In this document: in pieces, positions 8,883 to 18,535 of the stretch
How positions within the stretch are numbered: position 1 is the first letter of the stretch
Layout of the letters: each line of letters opens with the position of its first letter
Source: Orychophragmus violaceus
Taxonomy: Eukaryota > Streptophyta > Magnoliopsida > Brassicales > Brassicaceae
Direction: 5' to 3'
Length of the DNA: 64,000 bases
NCBI GenBank assembly: GCA_030180135.1
Contig: CM058239.1
Span: forward strand, 67,897,823 to 67,961,822
Notes under the pieces: generated by a model
Database searches by the model: none
Told to the model about the DNA's origin: nothing
Seen by the model: only the letters and a program-made list of their open reading frames with translations
Translations under genes and position numbers: made by a program

Positions 8883-10484
8883 ATGGTGAAAAACCGCTTG
8901 ATTCTTATACCTAATGCTCAGGGTGTTCTGAGAGACCAACAGAACAACATGTACAATGCTGCTGGGCAAAGGATTGATGCTGAGGGACGTGTGATCCCTG
9001 AACCTGAACCTGAAGGTCAGAGGCAGATGGTTGCTGCTGAGAGGACTCTTGCTGACTACAACCGACCGGATGAGTTCTATGCTAACCGGTCAACAATTGT
9101 ACCTTCTGGATTTGAGAGGAATGACTTTGAGACCAAGACTGTCTACTACACTCTTCTGAGGCAGAATCCTTTCCATGGTCTCCCACAAGAGCAATCCATG
9201 GACCATATTGATGATTTTGAGGACTTCATCACTGGAATGAAGTATAATGGGGTAAACTATGACTACTTGTATCTCAAGCTTTTCCCATATTCTCTCGCTG
9301 GAGAGGCTGCAGCTTGGCTGAAACAACTTCCAACTGGGAAGTTTACTACTTGGGATGGTTTGAAGAGAGAGTTCTTGGGGCACTTTTATGATGATGCTCG
9401 CTCTGATCAGTCGAGACAGGTTATTCTCACCTTCACCAAAGGTCCTATAGAGCCTCTTAAGTCTGCTTGGATGAGGTTTAAGAAGTACCAATGTGACTGT
9501 CCTCATCATGGATTCTCTGAAGTGACGCTGCTGGGCATATTCTTCAGAGGGATTGATCTACATTATCAGTCTGCATTGGATAATGCCAGCAATGGCAATT
9601 TCAATACAAGGACTCCTGAACAGGCTAGGACGCTGATTGATAACCTGGTGAGCAGTAATAGCACCAAGAGTGCTGATAGAAGAAGGATAGAGTCTGGTGG
9701 AAAGATCGATAATCTGGAGATTGCTGATATCAGGAACAAGCTGGACACTATTCACAGTTTGTTGACTGGAAAGAAAGCTGTCCACTTTGCTCAGGAAGTT
9801 GAGGTGTTTAAGGCTGAAGAGGACAACAAAGAAGAGGTTGTGAACTACATTAGTGGCTCTGGATTTCAAGGAAACAGGTTTGGAAATCAGCAAGGTAATT
9901 CTTACCAGAGGACTTATGGATTATCCTCCTATCAGACACCTCCTGCTGCTAGTGCTCATGAGAGCAAGATGGAAGCAATGATGGAGCAGTTGCTGGAATG
10001 TCATACTAAGACTGATGTAGACTTTAACAGGAAGATTGATGATGTGTATGAAAATCTGAATGGGAACTTTGAGACCTTGAGCACACATGTGAAGAAGCTG
10101 GATGTTCAAATCCAACAGACATCTCAAGCAGTGCAAAGGCAAAATGGAGCTGGGAAAGCTGAACAGAACAGATCCGTCAATGCTGTGATCATAAGAGATG
10201 AGATTGACTTGCTAGGAGAAGAAGAGAGCATAATCTCGGATTTTTTGGAAGAATTCTGTATGTGTGAGACATGCATTGATCGACACAACTCGTGCATCGA
10301 TCGATGCATCCCCGATACGTCTAATGAAATTGAACATAATCGCCTTGTGTCGATCGACACACACTTCGCATCGATCGACACAGATCACAGACGGGAGCAG
10401 AAACCTGCAACAGTCCTAGAACGCGTCTACAAGCCACCTGTGCCATATCCTAAGGTTCCTAAATTGTCTAAACAGGAGCTATAA
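8883..10484 (+). CDS. Ath1 gag (capsid polyprotein), about 533 codons
   Basis: The ATG at 8883 opens a frame that stays open to TAA at 10482-10484. The central part has the Athila-type capsid features: ADYNRPDEFY near residue 58, QNPFHGL, the hydrophobic GEAAAWLKQLP stretch around residues 139-149, and TTWDGLKREFLGHFY. The C-terminal third contains a coiled-coil-like segment (ENLNGNFETLSTHVKKLD). A 40-residue insert follows in which CGATCG palindromes are translated as CIDRC, VSIDT and ASIDT units. There is no zinc knuckle, as is common in Athila gag. The protein would assemble particles for element RNA. The TAA separates it from an in-frame protease region. Confidence 0.85.
   Translation: MVKNRLILIPNAQGVLRDQQNNMYNAAGQRIDAEGRVIPEPEPEGQRQMVAAERTLADYNRPDEFYANRSTIVPSGFERNDFETKTVYYTLLRQNPFHGLPQEQSMDHIDDFEDFITGMKYNGVNYDYLYLKLFPYSLAGEAAAWLKQLPTGKFTTWDGLKREFLGHFYDDARSDQSRQVILTFTKGPIEPLKSAWMRFKKYQCDCPHHGFSEVTLLGIFFRGIDLHYQSALDNASNGNFNTRTPEQARTLIDNLVSSNSTKSADRRRIESGGKIDNLEIADIRNKLDTIHSLLTGKKAVHFAQEVEVFKAEEDNKEEVVNYISGSGFQGNRFGNQQGNSYQRTYGLSSYQTPPAASAHESKMEAMMEQLLECHTKTDVDFNRKIDDVYENLNGNFETLSTHVKKLDVQIQQTSQAVQRQNGAGKAEQNRSVNAVIIRDEIDLLGEEESIISDFLEEFCMCETCIDRHNSCIDRCIPDTSNEIEHNRLVSIDTHFASIDTDHRREQKPATVLERVYKPPVPYPKVPKLSKQEL
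10272..10381. repeat. Four CGATCG-type motifs inside the Ath1 gag coding sequence
   Basis: 10272-10285 (TGCATTGATCGACA), 10293-10308 (TGCATCGATCGATGCA, perfect 16-bp palindrome), 10347-10360 (GTGTCGATCGACAC, perfect 14-bp palindrome) and 10368-10381 (GCATCGATCGACAC). They are translated in more than one frame phase (CIDR and SIDT). Confidence 0.9.
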
Positions 10485-11288
10485 GTGGCTAACTGCATGA
10501 AAGTTATGGAAAAGAAGCTGATTCAAATTACAGAGAAGATACCAGACCCAGGAGCCTTTGTGCTCGACTGTTCCATCTCTAAGGACAGATTCAAGCGTTC
10601 TCTGTGTGACTTAGGATCTTGTGTGAATCTCATGCCATACTCTGTGGCTGTGAGATTAGGACTGACGAATTTCCAGCCTACTAGGATCTCTCTTATCCTA
10701 GCTGATCGATCAAAGAAGTATCCATAAGGTGTTCTTGAGGACATTCATGTCAGAGTTGGAAACTACTTGATTCCAACATATTTTGTGGTGCTGAAGTATA
10801 ACATTGAGCCAGATGATCCTTTGTTACTTGGTAGACCTTTCTTAGCTACTGCTGGAGCTGTGATTAATGTGAGACATGGACTGATTGATCTCCATCTGGG
10901 AGATGAGCCATTGAGGTTTAAGATGGATAAGCTGCAGAAATCCACCATTGATGGACAAAGCTTCAGTGTGGAAGTGGAACCAGAGATTCCTATTGGAGAA
11001 GAGAAGATGGATGTTCGTTCTGAACATGCTCTAACATCTTCAGTACCTGTAACTGCTCTTAAGCAGAAAGCTCCAGACATCTCATTCCCACCAAAGCAAA
11101 GGTATCGGTCCTCTAAGCTTAAAACTACTAATCAATTTGCTGTGAATGCAGGAAAACGCAGTATCCCACCCACGCTTCACTCCCGCCCTGGTTTTGTTCG
11201 CTCTTTCCTTGGGAGATCTCATGATCTGAAAGCTTATACGCCACCTTGGCTGAAGAGACATTCAAAGTCTTTGTTGAATCCCCCATAA
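10485..11288 (+). pseudogene. Ath1 protease region, in frame with gag but cut by stops
   Basis: The frame is the same as gag. After the gag TAA it reads through an aspartic-protease region with the active site as CDLGSCVNLMP (DLG in place of the usual DTG/DSG, normal for Athila) and later DPLLLGRPFLATAGAVI. A second TAA lies at 10725-10727 between these motifs. The region ends at TAA 11286-11288 with a basic tail and no RT follows. Either stop alone would prevent a full gag-pro product unless read through. Confidence 0.82.
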
Positions 11289-12572
11289 GTCCGATCTCCT
11301 ATCCATAGTCAAGCTATTGACTTTAAACAAGCGCTGAGTGGGAGGCAACCCACTGTTAGGTTCGTTTTTCTTTTCATTTTTCATTTTGATTTGGTGTTTT
11401 TGATTTTCCTTTTTGTGTGTTCAAAGGCGTGAGAAACAGGCACAATCGCACTGCATCGATCGACACACATTGTGCATCGGTCGACACAGTTGCGATATAC
11501 GGTGTTAAGGTCGACACAATCGCCTTGCATCAATCGACACACCTCGTGCATCGATCGACGCAGGCCGACGACAGGTAAGTGTCCTGACTCTTTTTCGGTC
11601 TATTTATTCCGATTTATTTTTCTCACCAATCCTAGCTTGACACTACTGGGGACAGTGTGTTTTAAGTGTGAGGGAGGTAGCTACTGACGCACGCTTTTGT
11701 TTTCTTAGAGTCAGTCCAAACATTTTTTTTATCGAGTCAAAACAGTCTAAGTAGGAAACAATGAATTTTTGAGAAGTTAAGAACACTTGTAGGAACTTAA
11801 GTAACCATTGGGATGACTATTAGAAAACCCAATGCAGATCAACCTACTGAGAACATCCACATCACTTCAGGTATCAGAGGATCCTTAACTGACTTCACCC
11901 CTAATTTTGACTTACTTTTCTCACATAAGGGCTTGGTATACCTTGAGTCGGATTCCTCTGTTAGTTCTGTCATAGCTTGTAAACTTTTCCAAGTAAGGTT
12001 CCCTTCTCCCCTTCTTTAAAGTAAAAAAAAAAAGAGAATAATAAACTGAGGATGAGCTAGTAGCTCCGAAGTGGTCGCGGGAGTGGTAGAGACCCCTATT
12101 ACCTCCTTTGCATCCATGGAATGTGTCCAAAGTACACCCCATAACAGGAAGAGCACTGATAAAAAAAAATGATACACAATGGGGAAAAATCAGTTGCTAA
12201 GGAAGGGAAAAGAGAAGAAAGGAACCAGAAAAAGATAGTATGGTGGTCTAGATCTAACAGAGTAAGAATCCATGTGCCCTTTGATCGATAATCCTTAGGT
12301 GAGAACGCACTTAATAGCTTATAGAAGTCAGTAAGGTGAATTTGAATGCTTTGGATTGATTGTGGAGTTTACTCAGGACAGTTTCTAAGTGTGGGGGAAG
12401 TATATGTTGGTCTTGATGTCTTACAGGTGAAATCTTTCAGTGGCTTACTAAGGGGAATCTGAGTGTTGTTGCTTCTAAGATGAAAAGAGTTTCTGAAAGT
12501 TTTCAAACCTCTTCACCATATTCTAGTTCTCTGTTTTGCTTGAGGGCAAGCAAAGGCTAAGTGTGGGGGAGT
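11289..12572 (+). other. Ath1 3' non-coding region with palindromes and polypurine tracts
   Basis: About 1.3 kb without a gene. It begins with AAGCGCTGAGTGGGAGGCAA (11329-11348), a block I associate with Athila elements. It contains a second palindrome cluster (11452-11562), further purine-rich tracts near 11666-11678 and 12388-12400, and the functional-looking tract AAGTGTGGGGGAG at 12559-12571 next to the 3' LTR. Confidence 0.75.
11452..11562. repeat. Five CGATCG-type motifs in the Ath1 3' non-coding region
   Basis: 11452-11465, 11472-11487, 11509-11518 (partial, GGTCGACAC), 11526-11539 and 11547-11562, mostly TGCATCGATCGACA or one-base variants. They lie outside any coding frame of the element. 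Confidence 0.85.
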
Positions 12573-13769
12573 TGATATTCCATGGATTTTAGGGTTTTTA
12601 ACCATGGTATATGTCTTATTTATCGAGTCTTTTACTATGTTTTAGAGTCATTACAGGTGTTTATCAGGTCTATGTACGTTTGGAGCGGATTTGGAGTTTA
12701 TGGCGCATTCTGGAGCATTTTGGAACATTAACCCGAGAGATAGAGTTCACTGTCCAAAACAGAGGAGTGCATCGATCGACACATCTTATTGCATCGATCG
12801 ATGCATACGCGAGTCAGACAATTCTCGGCGAGTTTAATGAAGAGTTTGGAATTTGCACCAAAGCCCAGAAGTTTCTCATAATTACAAAGAAGCCCCAGCC
12901 GACTTTAGATCATTATATTAGGGTTTTTAAACCATTGTTTAGGCTACGCTTTTATACGCTTTCAGACTTACATTTTATTTTACTTTAGAGAGAGTTAGGG
13001 GATGATCTTGTACTCGAAAGAGAAGAGATTTTGAACCTCAGTTCTTTATTTTATTATATGCTATTTGGTTTTCTATTCATGATGTCTTCTGTTTCGATGA
13101 TCATGTCTGAGTAGTTTACCTGTTAGGTTTAGGGATTCTCACATGGGATTTCATGAAATTATAGGTTGATCAATATGTAGGGATTCATATCTGTTAGTTC
13201 TTCATCTAGGGTTGTTCTTAATGCTTGATCTGAATTGGCCACTTAGATTATTGATGTTAGGTTGATTTCCGCAACGACAGTTGGTTGATTAACTAGAAAG
13301 AACCTAGATGAGCAATTTGACTATTCGCAAAGAAATTTGGCTTAGGAGAACTCTGAACGAAAGAACTTGAGATTAATGCTTGTTTAGAACTCTAGGATTC
13401 GCAACGAAAGTTGGCTTGCTAGGTTGTTAGACATAGATAATATTCGCAACGAAAGTTGGTCTGTTATAATTCTATGATTCTAGTTCTAGAACAGTTCTTA
13501 ATTAGATCTCGATTGATTGATTAGCCTGTGTTCCTGATTTCCTGAGAACTCTCTTGACCTGACGCTTTTCCTGATTGCTTACAAACCTCGATCTATTTAC
13601 TTTTCTGCCGTTTGATTTACTGCTTTCTCTATTGCTACCTAGCTTAACCTGACATTCTACATTCTATCGCAAGATCCAGAGTTTATGTGGATTCGATACC
13701 CTATATACTACTGGTTCACGTCTGTGCACTTGCAGTGTAGATCTAGGGATTAAAACTCTGATCGTATCA
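12573..13769 (+). repeat. Ath1 3' LTR (1197 bp)
   Basis: TGATATTCC...GTATCA, partner of 7348-8533, followed by the TATAC target duplication (13770-13774). Confidence 0.92.
12767..12805. repeat. CGATCG-type motif pair in the Ath1 3' LTR
   Basis: GTGCATCGATCGACAC (12767-12782) and TGCATCGATCGATGCA (12790-12805, perfect palindrome). Confidence 0.88.
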
Positions 13770-13774
13770 TATAC

Positions 13775-14644
13775 TTCGTAAGGCTTACCAGTTTCAGGTA
13801 GCGTCAACACCGGCGCAGATAATAAGGCTTCCTTAAGTTTCCTGAACGCATCTTGTGTCTTGTCAACCCAAACAAAGGGTACCCCTTTACCGGTGAGTTT
13901 GGTCAAAGGCTTGGCGATTTTCGAGAAACCTTTCATAAACTTCCGGTAATAACCGGCCAATCCGAGAAAACTTCTCACCTCCATTACGATGGTTGGTTGC
14001 GGCAATTCTTGCACCATCGCGATCTTCTCTGGATCCACGGACACACCTTGTCCGGATACTCTATGTCCTAGGAAACCTATCTCCCGTTTCCAGAACCGGC
14101 ATTTACTAAATTTAGCATATAACTTCCTCTCTTTTAATCTCTCCAATACTTTCTCTAAATGTTCCGCGTGCTCCTCCTTCGTTTTTGAATAAATCAGAAT
14201 GGCATCAATGAAGACAATCACGAACCTATCCAAGTAGTCGTGGAACACTTCGTTCATTAATCGCATGAACACCACTGGAGCGTTGGTCAATCCTAAGGGC
14301 ATAACAACAAACTCGTATTGCTCAAACCGAGTGTTGAATGATGTCTTTACTATATCCTTCTCTGCGATGGGGATTTGGTGATACCCTGACGCCAAATCTA
14401 TCTTGGAGAACTAACTAGCTCCACACAGCTGGTCCAACAATTCATCGATCCTAGGAAGAGGGTATTTATCCTTGATCGTGACGTTGTTTCTCCCGCGGTA
14501 ATCAATGCATAGCCTCATACTGCCGTCCTTTTTCCTGACAAACAATATTGGGGCTCCCCATGGTGATGAACTTGGACGAATAAAACCTTTACTCATCAGA
14601 TCTTCCAATTGCGTTTTTAATTCCGCTAACTCGGCTGGGGCCAT
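13775..14644 (-). pseudogene. Gyp1 reverse transcriptase
   Basis: The minus strand from 14644 gives GFIRPSSSPWGAPILFVRKKDG, LCIDYRGRNNVTIKDKYPLPRID, then a stop (14413-14411) in place of the tryptophan before FSKIDL. It continues with SGYHQIPI, MPLGLTNAPVVFMRLMNEVF and the catalytic box. That box reads FIDAILIYS, so the second catalytic aspartate (normally YxDD/FIDD) is alanine. FLGHRVS and FLGLAGYYRKF follow in the connection domain. The segment stops at the Ath1 insertion and its RNase H continues at 7345 leftward. The stop plus the missing aspartate make it inactive. Confidence 0.9.
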
Positions 14645-14702
14645 CCGATATGGTGCCTTGGCGATGGGGCCCGTCCCCTAACCACTGGGATGTCCTCTAC
14701 CT

Positions 14703-14948
14703 TTAACTCATTATCGCCATCCTCCATCCGAACACTAATGGCCACCAATATGCCACCCCGCTTTCCAGTTCTTTCTCACTTTGCAATGCTGAAATCAAAG
14801 CCGTCGATGTACTTTGTTTGATTCCATGAAACGTTACGGTTGATGGTTGGTCTTCCTCGAAGATGATCCTACCTCGACCATAATCTAGATGAACTCTATA
14901 TCTAGATAACCAATCCATTCCAAGGATTACGTCGAACCGTCGAAGAGG
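14703..14948 (-). pseudogene. Gyp1 protease C-terminal part and linker
   Basis: The minus strand reads PLRRFDVILGMDWLSRY followed by RVHLD and GRGRIIFE, the standard end of a chromovirus protease. The N-terminal part with the active site lies at 23440-23530, because Crm1 inserted between them. A frame change separates this segment from the RT. Confidence 0.85.
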
Positions 14949-14953
14949 TAATA

Positions 14954-16496
14954 TGATGAGGACATCAGCTTGGCCGACACTGAGTTAGATGAGCAAGACG
15001 GACCAGGCTCTACCAAGAAGCTGGCCGACCTGTTTCCGACCATGCGAGATGTACCAAGGACGCGTTCGGGACAGCGACAGATACAGGCTGAATTTAACAA
15101 TGCCATGGAGCAGCTGATCTCGAGGACAAGCCTAGAAGACATCACAACCCAGCTAGGCCATCTCGACTAAGGACAACCTGTCCTGAACCTGTTGGCCCGG
15201 AGGTTGATCCATACTGATGTTGGCGGCCCATTTGATCAGACCACGCCATGGCCCATACTCCGGATGCACGGACCGACTATTATCTTCTGCATCGAGCCAG
15301 ATGATTCTTTGACCGGTCTGCCTCTGGGATAAAGATCATACTCTTTTTCCCTTGTGGAGTTTTGTCCCTAACGGGTTTTCTTCACAAGGTTTTTAACGAG
15401 GTGATCCGAGGCCCATTCATTAGAGAGACAGACCAGCCTCTTCTCTGTTTTCGACCAAGACTTTCCTTTCTCATTTAAAGTCTTATTTCTCTTGTTTTTT
15501 CTTAGCATTTTCGATGGCCCACTGTTTTCTGGCCCATTTGCTTTCAGTTTTAGTTACTTAAACATTCTTTTGGTTTTATGAAACATTAAGCAAGTTTAAA
15601 CCAAGAAAACCCTAAGGTTTCTCGATCTGTCTCTCTCACTCTGCGCGGCTTCCCCTTTGAAGAGCAGATCTCCTGGCTTTTGCTTGCTGTCTCGATCATC
15701 CTATGTGTTCCTAAGGTTCAGTAGCTCACAAACCATCATTCAACCATTCCTTGACGAGAAGTGATGCAATATCAAAAAGTGAGTCAAGTTCTTCAATACA
15801 TGGGTTTATTCTGAGAATCTCAGCCTCATAACTTCATTAAAAAAAAGTCAAGGATTCTCATTCAATGACAATGGCTAAATTGGTGGCAAGAAGACTAATA
15901 TTTGATTTAGCTAATTTTCTTCTTTTTGTATAAATGTAAATCATTTCTTTTAATGTATTTTATTGTAAAGATCATCTTGTAAGAGCTATAAAAATCTCAA
16001 TTGCTATATTGTAAATAATATAGAAATTTTTGGAAAATAAAAGAGTTCTCTCTTCTAAAGCTTTTATGCTTTGTTCTTTGTTTCTCTAAGTTGTGTGGAT
16101 TCCCCTTCTTAGAAAACATTATGAATTTATGTCTTATGTGTGGATTCACTAAGGCTTAGATTCTTGAGCTTATCACAAGGGCTTTCACACCCTTGAGTGG
16201 CGTTCTTCGATCCATCATCTATTCCATCTCCATCCACTTTCTATTCAAGGAGAGACCTTAGTCCAATTGAAAGAACCATCAAGCCATCAACGACCATCTT
16301 TTGTCTTAGAAGAGAGTGACCTTAGTCCAACTTCTTAGATCCACATCTATCCTTGTGAGATCGGTCCCGATCTTACATCAAGAAGAGAGTTCCCTCGGCC
16401 AGCTTCTCGTTCCACTCGATCACCACCCGCGCCAGCTTCCAACTCTCGGCCGGCCATCGACCCATCTCTCTCTACCATCCATAGCATCTCACATCA
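14954..16496 (+). repeat. Crm1 5' LTR, enlarged by a 619-bp solo LTR
   Basis: TGATGAGGACATC...CTCACATCA. Removing 15762-16380 and one copy of its AGAAG duplication leaves about 919 bp, close to the 915-bp 3' LTR. Positions 14954-15331 correspond to the C-terminal pol tail encoded in the 3' LTR. Confidence 0.9.
15762..16380 (+). mobile_element. Solo LTR inside the Crm1 5' LTR
   Basis: TGATGCAATATC...TCTTACATCA, flanked by an exact AGAAG duplication (15757-15761 and 16381-16385) and absent from the Crm1 3' LTR. A TATA box candidate (TATAAAAA) lies at 15987-15994, giving plus orientation. There is no primer site or polypurine tract inside. The terminus TTACATCA matches the LTR ends of Crm1 and Crm2, so it may come from a related gypsy family. 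No other copy is in the window. Confidence 0.88.
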
Positions 16497-17186
16497 TCTG
16501 GTATCAGAGCTTTAAAGCTCCTGACCAGTCTGGTTATCTCTCTCCTTTGTTTAGTTTCAGTTTTTGTTTGCTTGTGTTCTTTTTAAAACCGAAAATCAAA
16601 AAAAAAAACAGTTTTCTTCTAGTTGCTTGAATCTCATCCGGCCTAGTCTAGGTTGTCTTGATCTAATCTCTCTTGTAAACTGTGAATTGAGTTGTGATCT
16701 TGCAATCATCTAGTAGTAAGAAGAAGTTTACAAAAATAAAATTCGGCTGCTAGAGTAGTAAAACCAAACCGGCCGCTTGCTAGCTAGGGTTTCTCTTGCG
16801 GTTTGTTTGAGTCTCGGTTTGCTGCTTAGCTTCTGGTCTGATTTAAGTGAACTTTCTATTTCTTCTATCGGTTTAGTAATTCCTTTTGTGGTTCTTTAGT
16901 TAAAAAAAAACAAAAAAACAAAAAAGAATAGGTTGATAGGAGATAGAAACCGGCTGCATTGTTTCTTTTGCTTGTCTTGATCGTTGCGTTGAGTATTGCG
17001 GTTTGTTGCTTGATTACTAATCTAATTTAAGTGAGATTTTCATTCTTGTTTTTGGTTTAGTGTTTACTTTCAGTTTATTAGTGCTTTGTTCTCTTTCCGA
17101 TTTGGTTGCATTTGTTTGTTTCCTTTTAGTTCTGCCCGTTCCTCTTCTTTGGTGCGTTTTATTTGTTTGTTGAGTGTGCAGGCATA
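16497..17186 (+). other. Crm1 primer-binding site and leader
   Basis: TGGTATCAGAGC at 16499-16510, two bases inside the LTR, is the initiator tRNA-Met site. The rest is a T-rich leader of about 680 bp with A-runs near 16590 and 16901-16925 and no coding signal. The Crm2 leader is similar in position but shorter. Confidence 0.8.
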
Positions 17187-18535
17187 ATGGCCAATGAGCA
17201 AGTCCATCAAGGCGGCCCAACTGACCTCACTCAGATCCTAGCTTCTATCCAGACGATCGGAGCCCGACTGGACCGTTTGGAGCATCCCGGCGAGCATCAA
17301 CCTTGGCCGGAAGATCACAGCCTCGACCCGGCGCTTTCCAGCCTCGACCAGGAGAGCGTCAGCACGGACCAGATGCTCCACATCTTTGGAACGACCAGCA
17401 ACGTCGACCTGATCAGCACCATGGGCGAGTTGAGCAGCTTGGGCGCTTCCAGGACGTCCGACTGGACGACACAGACGAAGAGACGGATGAGTTTGAAGAC
17501 GGAAGCCACAGGCCTCGACCACCATACCAGCGTGACCCTATTCACCGAGGGCGCATACGAGAACAAGAGGTACAACATCCCTATCCTAATGATATCAAAC
17601 TAAAGCCTCCTACTTTTGCAGGAAAAGTGGACCCGGAGGCATATCTAGACTGGGAGCGGAGAATGGAGCATATCTTCGACCATTACGGATATCCCGAAGC
17701 CAGGAAGCTTTCTTTAGCAGTGGCCCAGTTCACAGGACATGCACTATCATGGTGGGACCGGGACGCTGCGGAATGAAGGCGTCATCGGTACGAGCCGATC
17801 ACTACATGGACTGACATGAAGTTCCAGCTAAGGCGCAGGTATGTTCCTACCCATTTCCACAGAGATTTGCAGAAACGTTTTCGTAAGTTGATGCAGGAAA
17901 CTAATACGGTCGAAGAATATTTCGAAGACTTCGAGCAATTGCGGAATAGACTTGAGCTGGACGACTCCAAAGAGACCCTGATGGCCCAGTTCGTGGATAG
18001 ACTGAACGAGAGGATCGCGCGAAAGGTAGAAATTCAACCTTATCACGATATGCCTGAATTGTTGCATTTGTGTATACAGGTTGAGCATCACAACAAACGG
18101 AAGTCAGCGACCACAACCCGGCCTAGGACCAACATGCCTTGGACTGCACCAGCTCCACGGCCCATTGACAAAGGTAAGTCGGTTGAGGTCGAGTCCAGGT
18201 TCAAGAAGCCGACCATTGAGACGTCTAAGCCCAACCGACCAGACCCAAGTAAGTTCACTAGTACGTCCCGTTCTAGAGATATCACCTGTTTTAAGTGTTA
18301 GGGTAAAGGACATATGGCTCGAGACTGTCCAAACCGGAGGGTCATGATCTTTAACGAAGCCGGTGAGTACGAGTCTCAGGATGAACAGGAGGATGAATAC
18401 ATGGAAGAACTTGATACAGGGACGCCCATATAGTACCCCGACTCTGGAGAGCTATTGGTGATTAGGAGAGCTCTCAGTGCGCTTGTTGATCCCGAGACAG
18501 TTTAACGCGAGAACATCTTCCACATTCGTTGTACC
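17187..18535 (+). pseudogene. Crm1 gag
   Basis: The ATG at 17187 starts MANEQVHQGG, then a frame change near 17300 leads into the acidic linker and the capsid region: PPTFAGKVDPEAYLDWERRMEHIF, ALSWWDRD, RYVPTHFHRDLQKRF. The zinc knuckle CFKC...GHMARDC follows. Stops at 17774-17776, 18299-18301 (inside the knuckle, a CAG-type codon now TAG), 18431-18433 and 18503-18505 break it. The equivalent Crm2 region is open. Confidence 0.88.

Larger units (their letters stand above)
7348..13769 (+). mobile_element. Ath1: Athila-like gypsy element with gag-pro but no reverse transcriptase
   Basis: A complete 6.4-kb insertion with 5' LTR 7348-8533, primer site of the tRNA-Asp type, gag, protease, 3' non-coding region, polypurine tract and 3' LTR 12573-13769. 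The target duplication TATAC is exact (7343-7347 and 13770-13774). No RT, RNase H or integrase lies in the 4.0-kb internal region, so it is non-autonomous although it keeps a long gag. LTRs differ at roughly 35-40 sites of about 1190 (near 3 percent) plus a 10-bp indel. CGATCG-type palindromes occur in every non-LTR section and in both LTRs. Confidence 0.93.

Noticed and set aside
11289..12572. An envelope-like ORF expected after pol in some Athila elements
   Set aside because: No membrane-type frame of useful length exists; the region has only short frames and polypurine tracts.
16499..16510. TGGTATCAGAGC occurrences as parts of tRNA genes
   Set aside because: Each lies at an LTR edge and matches only the complement of the tRNA 3' end. 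No tRNA body is present. They are primer-binding sites.
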